A stretch of 7,372 nucleotides of DNA, taken from contig CAJOMM010000030.1 of the NCBI GenBank assembly GCA_905235765.1, positions 1-7,372 of the forward strand. The letters run 5' to 3'. The notes below the pieces were generated by a model. That model saw only the letters and a program-made list of their open reading frames with translations, did not search any database and was not told where the DNA came from. This document shows, in pieces, positions 1-6,950 of the stretch (position 1 is its first letter; the number at the start of each line of letters is the position of its first letter). This stretch comes from an uncultured Clostridia bacterium. GTDB taxonomy: Bacteria; Bacillota; Clostridia; Christensenellales; Borkfalkiaceae. The translations under genes were made by a program, and so were the position numbers.

Positions 1-42
1 TATTTTTATTTTAAAAAAGTTTAAAAATCCGGCGTAAAATTC

Positions 43-71
43 TTGACAAAGGAAAATAATAAGTGTACAAT
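43..71 (+). promoter_or_regulatory. Sigma-A-type promoter of the hrcA operon
   Basis: The -35 box TTGACA (43-48) matches the consensus exactly, and the -10 box TACAAT (66-71) differs from it at one base. The spacer is the optimal 17 nt. The region upstream (1-28) is almost pure A/T and could act as an UP-like element. Transcription should start near 77-79, only a few bases before the CIRCE operator, so a bound repressor would block initiation or early elongation. No extended -10 TGn is present. No other convincing promoter was seen in the window, so this one probably drives all seven genes. Confidence 0.9.
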
Positions 72-82
72 TAACTCGAAAG

Positions 83-109
83 TTGGCAGTCAAGACAAAA
101 GAGTGCTAA
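83..109 (+). promoter_or_regulatory. CIRCE operator (HrcA binding site)
   Basis: The arrangement is TTGGCAGTC, a 9-nt spacer, then GAGTGCTAA. The right half (101-109) is a perfect CIRCE half-site. The left half (83-91) matches the consensus TTAGCACTC at 7 of 9 positions, with changes at positions 3 and 7. The 9-nt spacing is canonical. The site lies just downstream of the predicted transcription start and upstream of hrcA, the classic place for autoregulation by HrcA. The left-arm changes break two of the nine arm-to-arm complementary pairs and might weaken binding. That effect is inferred, not shown. Confidence 0.92.
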
Positions 110-134
110 CAAAATTTTTTAGAATTTGCCAAAA

Positions 135-140
135 AGGGGG
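135..140 (+). promoter_or_regulatory. Ribosome binding site that fixes the hrcA start
   Basis: AGGGGG lies 6 nt before the ATG at 147. An in-frame TTG at 126 would place this Shine-Dalgarno sequence inside the coding region and has no comparable site before it. The ATG at 147 is therefore the better start. It also gives the usual HrcA N-terminus beginning MKLSDRKKKIL. Confidence 0.8.
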
Positions 141-146
141 ACGGAT

Positions 147-1175
147 ATGAAGCTTTCCGACAGGAAGAAAAAGATTTTGCAATGCGTAGTTGCGGAATAT
201 ATTGCGGAAGCGCAACCCGTTTCCAGTAAGAGTATAACGGAAAAGTATATAAGAGACATTTCTTCCGCGACGGTAAGGAGCGAACTTGCCGGGCTTGAAG
301 AGATGGGGTACTTAAACCAACTTCATACTTCGTCGGGCAGGGTGCCTTCTATCGAGGCGTATAAACTTTACGTTAGCGAGCTTATGGATAGAAGCAAATT
401 GTCGACTAAGGAAACGGGGATGATAAGGGAAGCGTTTAAAGATCACGTCGATAATCTTGAAGAGGTGGTGCAGAACGCGGTAAAAGTTATAAGCGAACTT
501 ACCGATTATACGTCGGTCGCGATGGCGAGCCACAGCGGAGAGGAAAGGATAGTGAAGATAGATCTGTTCCGAAACCGAAAGACGCAGGCTCTTTTGCTCA
601 TCGTTACCGAGAACACGCTTATAAGGGATAAATTTATAGATATTCCCGAAAATATGACGGACGCGCAGCTACAAGACGCGAGCAGGATGCTATATAAGCT
701 TTTTGTGGGAAAGAAACTCAGCGAAGCGTTATCCTTGGGGGGGCTTGCTCAAGAAGAACTTGAAAGTTATCGCGAGATATTCGACGGGGTAATGGACGCC
801 ATAGAAGAATATATAGATCGCGACAAAGCCGACGTTATTACGGAAGGGGAGGGCAAGATATTAAATCACCCCGAATATAATAACGACGCGGAAAAAGTCA
901 AGAATTTTTTATCGGTGGTAACGAGTAAAGACAAACTTTTAGACCTGTTATCCGATGAAAACGACGGAATAGAGGTCAAAATCAAGGTGGGCGGCGACAG
1001 CGATGAAAATTTGCCCAGCGATTGTTCCTTGGTAACCGCCACTTATTCGGTAAGCGGACTGAAGATAGGAACTTACGGAGTTATAGGACCTTTAAGGATG
1101 GATTACGGCAAAGTCGTTTCCGTTTTAGAGGGCGTAGGCAAAGTTCTCGAAGACATTATGAAAAATAAAGACTAA
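147..1175 (+). CDS. hrcA: Heat-inducible transcription repressor HrcA
   Basis: HrcA is the cytosolic repressor of class I heat-shock genes. It binds CIRCE as a dimer, and in characterised Firmicutes its folding depends on GroEL, which links repression to free chaperone. The 342-residue length is normal for the family. Residues 1-70 form the winged-helix DNA-binding domain, with the helix around SSATVRSELAGLEEMGYL (39-56) followed by HTSSGRVPS (60-68), a hallmark of HrcA. The middle is the GAF-like dimerisation region. The C-terminal stretch ending IGVIGP-type (here IGTYGVIGPLRMDYGKVV) is also diagnostic. I chose the ATG at 147 because of its Shine-Dalgarno sequence; an upstream in-frame TTG at 126 would add seven residues. 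It is the first gene of the operon and sits directly behind its own operator. grpE follows after 24 nt. Confidence 0.97.
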   Translation: MKLSDRKKKILQCVVAEYIAEAQPVSSKSITEKYIRDISSATVRSELAGLEEMGYLNQLHTSSGRVPSIEAYKLYVSELMDRSKLSTKETGMIREAFKDHVDNLEEVVQNAVKVISELTDYTSVAMASHSGEERIVKIDLFRNRKTQALLLIVTENTLIRDKFIDIPENMTDAQLQDASRMLYKLFVGKKLSEALSLGGLAQEELESYREIFDGVMDAIEEYIDRDKADVITEGEGKILNHPEYNNDAEKVKNFLSVVTSKDKLLDLLSDENDGIEVKIKVGGDSDENLPSDCSLVTATYSVSGLKIGTYGVIGPLRMDYGKVVSVLEGVGKVLEDIMKNKD

Positions 1176-1199
1176 AAAGGTAGCATAAGGTATATATAA

Positions 1200-1715
1200 A
1201 TGGAAGAAAAGAAAAAAAAGACTGCGGATAAGAAGGAAGAAAACAATTCTGTAGAGTCGGAAATACAAAGGCTTACGGAAGAGGTGGAAAAACTTAAGGC
1301 GGAGTCAGCCGATTACAAAGATAAATGGATGAGGAACGTGGCGGAATTCGACAACTACAAGAAGAGGAACGCTAAGTTGTGGCAGGACGCTTTTACCGAA
1401 GGTGTCGCCAGCGTCGTACTCAAAATACTTCCGGTGGGCGACAATCTCGACAGGGCGATAGCTTTAGGATTCGACGAAAAGACTACCGAAGGTCTTAAAG
1501 CGGTAAAGAAAAAATACGACGACACCCTTGCTTCTATTGAGATAGAAGAAATCGACCCCGTGGGCGAAACGTTCGATCCGCACGTTGCAGAGGCGGTTAT
1601 GCAGGTGGACGCCCAGGAAGGCGAAAAAAGCGACACGGTAAAACAAGTGTTCGAAAAAGGGTATAAATTTAAAGACAAGATTATAAGATACGCTAAAGTC
1701 AGCGTAATCAAATAA
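1200..1715 (+). CDS. grpE: Nucleotide exchange factor GrpE (Hsp70 cofactor)
   Basis: GrpE releases ADP from DnaK and so resets the Hsp70 cycle; in several bacteria it also acts as a thermosensor. The protein has 171 residues, within the short end of the family. A charged Lys/Glu-rich N-terminus (1-20) leads into a long coiled-coil dimerisation helix (about 18-60) containing NVAEFDNYKKR (46-56). A helical segment with LPVGDNLDRAI (77-87) follows, then the C-terminal beta-wing domain with GYKFKDKIIRYAKVSV, which matches the family signature. One oddity is FDPHVAEAV (125-133), where the usual His or Met before the Glu-Ala pair is Ala130. The start is the ATG at 1200, with AAGG at 1187-1190 in front. 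dnaK begins 26 nt downstream. Confidence 0.97.
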   Translation: MEEKKKKTADKKEENNSVESEIQRLTEEVEKLKAESADYKDKWMRNVAEFDNYKKRNAKLWQDAFTEGVASVVLKILPVGDNLDRAIALGFDEKTTEGLKAVKKKYDDTLASIEIEEIDPVGETFDPHVAEAVMQVDAQEGEKSDTVKQVFEKGYKFKDKIIRYAKVSVIK

Positions 1716-1741
1716 AATATATTTATAAGGAGATAATTATT

Positions 1742-3553
1742 ATGAAAACTATAGGAATCGATTTGGGAACGACAAACTCTTGCGTCGCCGTTATGGAAAA
1801 CGGCGAGCCGGTGGTAATAGCTAACGCGGAAGGCTCGAGAACTACGCCTTCGGTCGTAGCGTTTCAGAAAGACGGTGAAAGATTAGTAGGTCAGGTGGCT
1901 AAACGTCAGGCGGTATCTAATCCCGACAAAACCGTATCTTCGATTAAAAGACATATGGGATCCGACTATAAGGTCTCGATTGACGGCAAAAATTACACGC
2001 CGCAAGAAATTTCGGCGATGATTCTTTCCAAACTCAAAAAGGACGCGGAAGCGTACCTCGGCGGCACGGTTACGGACGCGGTCATCACTTGTCCTGCGTA
2101 TTTTACGGATAGTCAGCGTCAGGCGACTAAAGACGCCGGTAAGATTGCCGGACTCAACGTTCTCCGTATCATCAACGAACCTACGGCTGCCGCGCTTTCT
2201 TACGGGTTGGATAAAGAAGGCAAAACGCAAAAAGTTATAATTTACGATTTGGGCGGCGGCACGTTCGACGTTTCCATTATGGAAATAGGCGACGGCGTGT
2301 TTGAAGTTCTGGCAACGAGCGGCAACAATATGCTCGGCGGCGACGATTTCGACAAGAGAATAATGGACTATCTTGTTTCGGAATTCAAGACCAAAGAGGG
2401 TATCGATCTTTCGGGCGACAAACTCGCTATGCAAAGACTTAAAGAAGCGGCGGAAAAAGCCAAGATCGAACTTTCCGGCATGAGCAAGACCAATATAAAT
2501 TTACCGTTCATCACAGCGGACGCAACGGGACCTAAACACCTCGACGTAGATCTTACCAAACAGAAATTCGACGCGCTTACGCAGGACCTCGTAGAAGCGA
2601 CCGTAGTTCCGCTTAAAAAGGCTATGACGGACGCCAAACTTTCCTATTCGGATATAGATAAAGTTATTTTGGTAGGCGGTTCCACGAGAATTCCGGCAGT
2701 CATCGACGAAGTGAGAAAGATTACCGGCAAAGAACCCTTCAAGGGCATAAACCCCGACGAATGCGTCGCTATCGGCGCGGCTATTCAGGGCGGCGTTCTT
2801 TCGGGCGAAGTAAAAGACGTTCTTCTTTTGGACGTAACCCCGTTATCGTTGGGTATTGAAACTTTGGGCGGCGTTTGCACCAGGCTTATTGAGAGAAACA
2901 CAACTATCCCCGTAAAGAAATCGCAGGTATTCTCGACGGCGGCGGATAATCAGACGCAAGTCGACATACACATATTACAGGGCGAACGCGAATTCGCGAA
3001 AGACAACAAAACGCTCGGCAGATTCGAGCTGGTCGGTATCGCTCCGGCGCCTCGCGGCGTTCCGCAGATAGAGGTTACTTTCGACATAGATGCGAACGGC
3101 ATCGTAAACGTTTCCGCAAAAGATCTCGGAACGGGCAAATCGCAGAACATTACGATAACCGCCTCGAGCAATCTTTCGGAAGCGGATATAAATAAAGCGG
3201 TAAACGAAGCGAAACAGTACGAAGAAGAAGATAAAAAGCGTAAAGAATCGGTCGATTCTCACAACAAACTCGACGGTATGATATTCACCGTTGAAAAGAC
3301 CATAAAAGACTTGGGAGACAATCCGGCTTTGACCGCGGAAGACAAGGCTAAACTCGAAGAAGAGATTAAGAGCGCGAAAACCGAACTCGAATCGAACGAT
3401 AAAGACAAAATGGACGCCGCGTTCAATAAACTTTCCGAAGTTTCGCAAAACGTGTTCGCCAAGATTTATCAGCAGGCGAATCCGAACGGCGGTCAGGACC
3501 CCACCGGCGGTAACGGCGGAGACACCGAATTCCACCAGGGCGGCGCTCAATAA
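1742..3553 (+). CDS. dnaK: Molecular chaperone DnaK (Hsp70)
   Basis: DnaK is the ATP-dependent cytosolic chaperone that binds exposed hydrophobic peptides, working with DnaJ and GrpE. It has 603 residues, typical of Firmicutes. The nucleotide-binding domain shows the phosphate-1 motif GIDLGTTNS (5-13), the phosphate-2 motif YDLGGGTFDVS (168-178) and the adenosine motif VGGSTRIP (311-318). The hydrophobic interdomain linker DVLLLDV is at 359-365. The beta-sandwich substrate domain (about 366-475) and the helical lid (about 480-575) follow. The roughly 24-residue insert found in Gram-negative DnaK is absent. The C-terminal end is a Gly/Gln/Asn-rich tail with DTEF but without the usual acidic EEVDD-like ending; the other two frames do not supply it, so no frameshift is indicated. 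A strong Shine-Dalgarno AAGGAGA (1727-1733) lies 8 nt before the ATG. Confidence 0.99.
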   Translation: MKTIGIDLGTTNSCVAVMENGEPVVIANAEGSRTTPSVVAFQKDGERLVGQVAKRQAVSNPDKTVSSIKRHMGSDYKVSIDGKNYTPQEISAMILSKLKKDAEAYLGGTVTDAVITCPAYFTDSQRQATKDAGKIAGLNVLRIINEPTAAALSYGLDKEGKTQKVIIYDLGGGTFDVSIMEIGDGVFEVLATSGNNMLGGDDFDKRIMDYLVSEFKTKEGIDLSGDKLAMQRLKEAAEKAKIELSGMSKTNINLPFITADATGPKHLDVDLTKQKFDALTQDLVEATVVPLKKAMTDAKLSYSDIDKVILVGGSTRIPAVIDEVRKITGKEPFKGINPDECVAIGAAIQGGVLSGEVKDVLLLDVTPLSLGIETLGGVCTRLIERNTTIPVKKSQVFSTAADNQTQVDIHILQGEREFAKDNKTLGRFELVGIAPAPRGVPQIEVTFDIDANGIVNVSAKDLGTGKSQNITITASSNLSEADINKAVNEAKQYEEEDKKRKESVDSHNKLDGMIFTVEKTIKDLGDNPALTAEDKAKLEEEIKSAKTELESNDKDKMDAAFNKLSEVSQNVFAKIYQQANPNGGQDPTGGNGGDTEFHQGGAQ

Positions 3554-3579
3554 AAAATTAAAAAATAAAACAACAAAAC

Positions 3580-3620
3580 TTTCAAAACTGAAAGGCGGAG
3601 TCCGCCTTTCAGTTTTGAGG
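3580..3620 (+). promoter_or_regulatory. Long perfect hairpin in the dnaK-dnaJ gap
   Basis: Positions 3582-3598 and 3602-3618 form a perfect 17-bp stem closed by an AGT triloop. Two further G-U wobble pairs (3581 with 3619, 3580 with 3620) can extend the base. No T-run follows on the + strand; the next bases are TAAAACGG. It is therefore not a normal intrinsic terminator. The right foot of the stem contains GAGG (3617-3620), the only Shine-Dalgarno-like motif before dnaJ. Possible roles are mRNA processing or 3'-end protection of the dnaK message, partial attenuation, or lowered translation of dnaJ. The structure is seen directly; the function is inferred. Confidence 0.8.
3617..3620 (+). promoter_or_regulatory. 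Weak, distant Shine-Dalgarno candidate for dnaJ
   Basis: GAGG sits 14 nt before the dnaJ ATG (3635), farther than the usual 5-9 nt, and lies in the base of the hairpin. The only nearer alternative is GGA at 3627-3629, 5 nt from the ATG, which is minimal. By contrast dnaK has a strong, well-spaced site. This suggests dnaJ is translated less efficiently than dnaK. Confidence 0.45.
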
Positions 3621-3634
3621 TAAAACGGAAAATT

Positions 3635-4768
3635 ATGGCTAAGAATTATTACGAGATCCTGGGCGTAGACAAAAACGCAAGTCAGGACGACATAAAAAAG
3701 GCATACCGCAATCTCGTCAAAAAGTATCACCCGGATCTTCATCCGGGCGATTCCGCCGCTGCGGAAAAATTTAAAGAGATAAACGAAGCAAACGAAGTGC
3801 TTTCCGATGAAAACAAGAGAAAACAGTACGACTTTCAACAGGAACATCCGAATATGGGCGGATTTTCGGGAGCCGGCGGCGCCGGATTTTCCGGATTTTC
3901 CGGCTTTGAGGATATTTTCGGCGACATTTTCGGCGGATTCGGTGGCGGAAGACGTCAGGCGCAGACTAAAACGCGCGGCGACGATATCACCTTGGAATTG
4001 TCGCTATCCTTTCTCGACGCCGCTAAAGGCTGCGTCAGGGAAATAACTTATAACCGAAACGAACCGTGTAAGTCCTGCAAAGGGACGGGCGCCAAAGGCG
4101 GCACGGCGTATAAAACTTGTGAAAAATGCGGAGGAACCGGTCAGGTTCAGTATGCGTCTCAGAACGGGTTTTTCCGTTCCGTTTCCGTGCGCCCCTGCCC
4201 CGATTGCGGCGGAACGGGTAAAAAAATTCTGGAAACTTGCCCCGATTGTAAGGGCAAAGGTTCCGTAAGGGCGGCAACCAAGGTTACTCTTAATATACCT
4301 GCCGGCGCGGATACAGGAAGCTATCTTAAAAAGAACGGTTACGGCGAAGCGTCTAAAAACGGCGGCGAAACGGGCGATCTTATTGTGGTTATCAAGGTGG
4401 AACCGAGCAAAATTTTCCGTCGCAAAAACTTTGACCTGTACGTTACCGTGCCTATTTCGTTTAAGACGGCGGCGCTCGGCGGTAAAGTCAAAGTTCCGCT
4501 CATCGACGACACGATGGATTATACGATTCCGGAAGGAACGCAAAGCGGAAAGGTGTTCTTCGTGCGAGGGAAAGGTATAAAGACTTCGCGCGGCACCGGC
4601 GATCTTTACATTGAAACTGTGGTGGAAATTCCGACCAAACTTTCCCGTGCGCAGAAAGATGCGCTTTCGGATTTTGAAGATGAAACGGAAATCAAACAAT
4701 GCTCCAAAATGAAGCAATACAAAGAAAATATGGAAACTATGTACGGCAAAGATCCGTACGCAAAATAA
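3635..4768 (+). CDS. dnaJ: Chaperone DnaJ (Hsp40, type I)
   Basis: DnaJ delivers unfolded clients to DnaK and stimulates its ATPase. The 377 residues carry the complete type I architecture. The J domain (about 4-66) has the essential HPD triad at 32-34 and ends with KFKEINEANEVLSD and QYD. A Gly/Phe-rich linker (about 74-105) contains the repeated GFSGFSGF and DIFGDIFGGFGGG. The zinc-binding region has four CxxCxGxG repeats, with cysteines at 145/148, 162/165, 188/191 and 202/205, all intact. The C-terminal peptide-binding domains include GGKVKVPLIDDTMDYTIPEG and FVRGKGI. The start at 3635 gives the standard MAKNYYEILGV N-terminus. It is separated from dnaK by 81 nt, the longest gap in the operon, and ends one base before prmA. 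Confidence 0.99.
   Translation: MAKNYYEILGVDKNASQDDIKKAYRNLVKKYHPDLHPGDSAAAEKFKEINEANEVLSDENKRKQYDFQQEHPNMGGFSGAGGAGFSGFSGFEDIFGDIFGGFGGGRRQAQTKTRGDDITLELSLSFLDAAKGCVREITYNRNEPCKSCKGTGAKGGTAYKTCEKCGGTGQVQYASQNGFFRSVSVRPCPDCGGTGKKILETCPDCKGKGSVRAATKVTLNIPAGADTGSYLKKNGYGEASKNGGETGDLIVVIKVEPSKIFRRKNFDLYVTVPISFKTAALGGKVKVPLIDDTMDYTIPEGTQSGKVFFVRGKGIKTSRGTGDLYIETVVEIPTKLSRAQKDALSDFEDETEIKQCSKMKQYKENMETMYGKDPYAK
3882..3903 (+). repeat. Short in-frame tandem repeat in dnaJ
   Basis: The 9-bp unit CCGGATTTT occurs twice in tandem and is followed by CCGG of a third copy. Being three codons long, it keeps the reading frame and encodes the Gly-Phe-Ser repeat of the DnaJ Gly/Phe linker. A related GGATTTTC lies just upstream near 3860. 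Slippage here would change linker length in three-residue steps without breaking the gene. Confidence 0.8.
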
Positions 4769-4769
4769 T

Positions 4770-5705
4770 ATGAATTTATACGAAGAGATAACGGTCGTTA
4801 CAACGCACGACGGGTCGGAACTCGTGGCGGATATTCTTTCTACATACGCGGAAGACGGCGTATTCATCGACGATTGCGAGGACGTCAGATATCTTTATAA
4901 ACTCGGAAAGACTTGGGACTATTTAGAAGACGGGGTGGAAAAAACCGATCCTGCCGTTACCGTAAAGTGCTACGTTAAGGTTTCAGAAAAGGAAAGAGTT
5001 CTATCTAAAATAAAAGAGGATTTTAACCGTCTTAAAAAGGACTGTCCTTTCGATTTGGGGGCTTTAAGCATAACGGTTTCCGAAGTGGACGGCGATATAT
5101 GGCAGGAAAAGTGGAAGGAGAATTTCAAACCGATAAAACTCGGCAAAATAACCGTAGTTCCATTATGGCTTTCTTATGAAGCGGATGAAAACGAGATTCC
5201 CGTTTTAATAGGCTCGAATATGGCGTTCGGCACGGGAGAACACGAGACAACCGCTTTATGTATAGAAAAAATACAGAAATATATAACTTCAGAAGACGTC
5301 GTTTTAGACGTGGGAACGGGTAGCGGCATACTCGGAATTGCGGCTAAAAAACTCGGCGCAAAAAGAGTAATAATGACCGACATAGACGAGTGCGCCGTAG
5401 AAGCCGCGAACGAAAACGTTAAAATAAACGGCGTGAAGGACGTGGAAGTCTATCTTAAAAATCTTTTGGACGATAACACCGTGAAAGGCGATCTTCTGGT
5501 TGCAAACATTATGGCGGAAGTGCTTATATCTTTCGCTAGCGGAATAACGAACAATTTAAAAGGCGGCGCGACGGTTATACTCAGCGGAATTCTGACAGAC
5601 AGGAAAGACAAGGTCGTTAAAGCATACGAGACTTACGGATTCGAACTTTTAGAGACCGAGGATAGAGGGGAGTGGTCTGTCGTAGTGCTGAAGAAAGGGA
5701 AATAA
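4770..5705 (+). CDS. prmA: Ribosomal protein L11 methyltransferase PrmA
   Basis: PrmA uses S-adenosylmethionine to trimethylate amino groups of ribosomal protein L11. The protein has 311 residues, normal for the family. An N-terminal L11-recognition domain (about 1-100) precedes the linker DIWQEKWKENFKPIKLG. The methyltransferase fold follows, with MAFGTGEHETT (151-161), SAM motif I VLDVGTGSGILG (178-189), an acidic residue after motif II in MTDIDECA, and ANIMAEV (245-251), which corresponds to the N-I/L-A-E motif of PrmA. FGTGEHETT differs from the more common FGTGTHPTT, but the Gly-Thr-Gly and His are kept. The start codon lies one base after the dnaJ stop, without a recognisable Shine-Dalgarno sequence, so translation is probably coupled to dnaJ. 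prmA downstream of dnaJ is conserved in Firmicutes. Confidence 0.96.
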   Translation: MNLYEEITVVTTHDGSELVADILSTYAEDGVFIDDCEDVRYLYKLGKTWDYLEDGVEKTDPAVTVKCYVKVSEKERVLSKIKEDFNRLKKDCPFDLGALSITVSEVDGDIWQEKWKENFKPIKLGKITVVPLWLSYEADENEIPVLIGSNMAFGTGEHETTALCIEKIQKYITSEDVVLDVGTGSGILGIAAKKLGAKRVIMTDIDECAVEAANENVKINGVKDVEVYLKNLLDDNTVKGDLLVANIMAEVLISFASGITNNLKGGATVILSGILTDRKDKVVKAYETYGFELLETEDRGEWSVVVLKKGK

Positions 5706-6938
5706 ATGAAAGCGGTGGTTTTTACATTAGGCTGTAAAGTCAACGAATCCGAAAGCGACGCGCTTATCGCCGGACTTTCCGAAAAGGGGTATACCGTGTC
5801 GGACAAGCTGGTTTACGCCGACGTCTACGTGGTAAACACTTGCGCGGTTACGGCGGAAGCCGAAAAAAAATCGCGCCAGACGGCGAGCAGGATTCGTAAA
5901 CTTAACCCGAACGCAAAAATAATTTTTACGGGCTGCGCGGCGGAGAATAACTATAAGGCGTTTGCCGATAAAGGCAAAGACGTTTTGGTTACGGGAGTAT
6001 TCAATAAGAATAAAATACTTGAAAAACTTGATGATTTCGGCGTGGACATTTCACCGGAAAGCCGCGTTTACGAAGATATGCCGACTGTCAAAAGTCTTAA
6101 AACGCGTACTTATATAAAAGTTCAGGACGGTTGCAACAATTTTTGTTCTTACTGTATAATACCGTATCTTCGCGGCAGAAGCAGGGGAAGAAGTCCCGAC
6201 AGCGTTATAGAGGAGATAAATTCCCTTTCTCCGAAAGAAGCCGTGATAAACGGTATCGACCTTTCGTCTTACGAGTACCAAGGCGTCGACCTTACGGGGC
6301 TTGTGGAACGGCTAAAAGACGTGGACGCGAGGGTGAGACTCGGCTCTTTGGAAGCGCGCGTTATAGACGAGAAGTTGCTTTCCGCGCTAAAAGGGCTTAA
6401 AGACTTTGCGCCGCATTTTCATCTGTCGTTGCAGTCAGGTTCCGACGCCGTATTAAAAAAGATGAACAGACACTATACGGCGGAGGAATTTAAGGGGAAA
6501 GCGGATTTAATAAGAAGGTATTTCCCGAACGCCGGCATAACGACGGATATAATTGTGGGATTTCCTACGGAAACGGACGAAGATTTTCGGAAAACGCTGG
6601 AATTTACCGAGGCGGTAAAGTTTTCGGATATACACCCGTTCATATACAGTCCGAGGAAAGGGACGGCGGCGTATAAGATGCAGGATCTCCCTTTTGCGGT
6701 CAAAAAAGCGAGACTTGACGAGCTTATGCAAAAGAAAAGCAGGCTAAAAAAGGAATTTGCCGAGAAGATGGAAGGTATTAGCCTAAATATGCTTACGGAA
6801 GAATATAAGGACGGCTATACCGTAGGTTATACCGAAAACTATCTGAGAGCGTATCTGAAAGGGAAGGCGGAGCTTGGCAAAATAATAAAGGTAAAAGCGG
6901 TTGCCCCATATAAAGACGGGGCGAGCGTTAAAATATAA
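5706..6938 (+). CDS. mtaB: tRNA (N6-threonylcarbamoyladenosine(37)-C2)-methylthiotransferase MtaB
   Basis: MtaB is a radical-SAM iron-sulfur enzyme that converts t6A37 to ms2t6A in ANN-decoding tRNAs, notably tRNA-Lys(UUU). The N-terminal UPF0004 domain has its three cluster cysteines at C10 (TLGCKVNE), C46 (NTCAVTAEAEKKSRQ) and C77 (TGCAAE). The radical-SAM motif CxxxCxxC is C143, C147 and C150 within KVQDGCNNFCSYCIIPYLRG. The wording GCKVN and DGCNNFCSYC favours MtaB over MiaB or RimO. A TRAM-like tail occupies about 360-410. At 410 residues it is somewhat shorter than the roughly 430-450 usual for the family, with no obvious missing core motif. Its ATG follows the prmA stop codon immediately, and the site AAAGGGA (5694-5700) lies inside the end of prmA, 5 nt before the start. 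Confidence 0.94.
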   Translation: MKAVVFTLGCKVNESESDALIAGLSEKGYTVSDKLVYADVYVVNTCAVTAEAEKKSRQTASRIRKLNPNAKIIFTGCAAENNYKAFADKGKDVLVTGVFNKNKILEKLDDFGVDISPESRVYEDMPTVKSLKTRTYIKVQDGCNNFCSYCIIPYLRGRSRGRSPDSVIEEINSLSPKEAVINGIDLSSYEYQGVDLTGLVERLKDVDARVRLGSLEARVIDEKLLSALKGLKDFAPHFHLSLQSGSDAVLKKMNRHYTAEEFKGKADLIRRYFPNAGITTDIIVGFPTETDEDFRKTLEFTEAVKFSDIHPFIYSPRKGTAAYKMQDLPFAVKKARLDELMQKKSRLKKEFAEKMEGISLNMLTEEYKDGYTVGYTENYLRAYLKGKAELGKIIKVKAVAPYKDGASVKI

Positions 6939-6945
6939 GAGGTGA
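6938..6945 (+). promoter_or_regulatory. Strong ribosome binding site that fixes the HIT gene start
   Basis: AGAGGTGA is closely complementary to the 16S rRNA 3' end and lies 5 nt before the ATG at 6951. An in-frame GTG at 6942 is part of this site itself, so it is unlikely to be the start. The site overlaps the last base of the mtaB stop codon. Confidence 0.85.
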
Positions 6946-6950
6946 AGAAT

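Noticed and set aside
126..146. TTG start giving a seven-residue longer HrcA
   Set aside because: The good Shine-Dalgarno AGGGGG (135-140) lies inside this extension and serves the ATG at 147; the HrcA family N-terminus begins at that ATG.
1883..2434. 183-codon open frame antisense to dnaK
   Set aside because: Long antisense frames are a known codon-bias effect in dnaK genes; nothing supports expression.
3580..3620. dnaK-dnaJ hairpin as an intrinsic terminator
   Set aside because: No T-run follows on the + strand; on the minus strand the T-rich stretch is interrupted and there is no minus-strand gene to end.
2975..3847. 290-codon open frame on the minus strand across the end of dnaK and the start of dnaJ
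   Set aside because: It is antisense to conserved dnaK and dnaJ, the product looks like an Arg/Phe-rich shadow translation, and no promoter or ribosome site supports it.
4741..4759. Small inverted repeat GTACGG/CCGTAC at the end of dnaJ
   Set aside because: It is a 6-bp stem inside codons for the conserved C-terminal end of DnaJ and is likely chance.
4004..4867. 287-codon open frame on the minus strand over dnaJ and prmA
   Set aside because: It is a shadow of the strongly conserved dnaJ coding sequence, with no recognisable family and no start signals.
6942..6950. GTG start for the HIT gene
   Set aside because: The GTG is part of the ribosome binding site AGAGGTGA, which is correctly spaced for the ATG at 6951.
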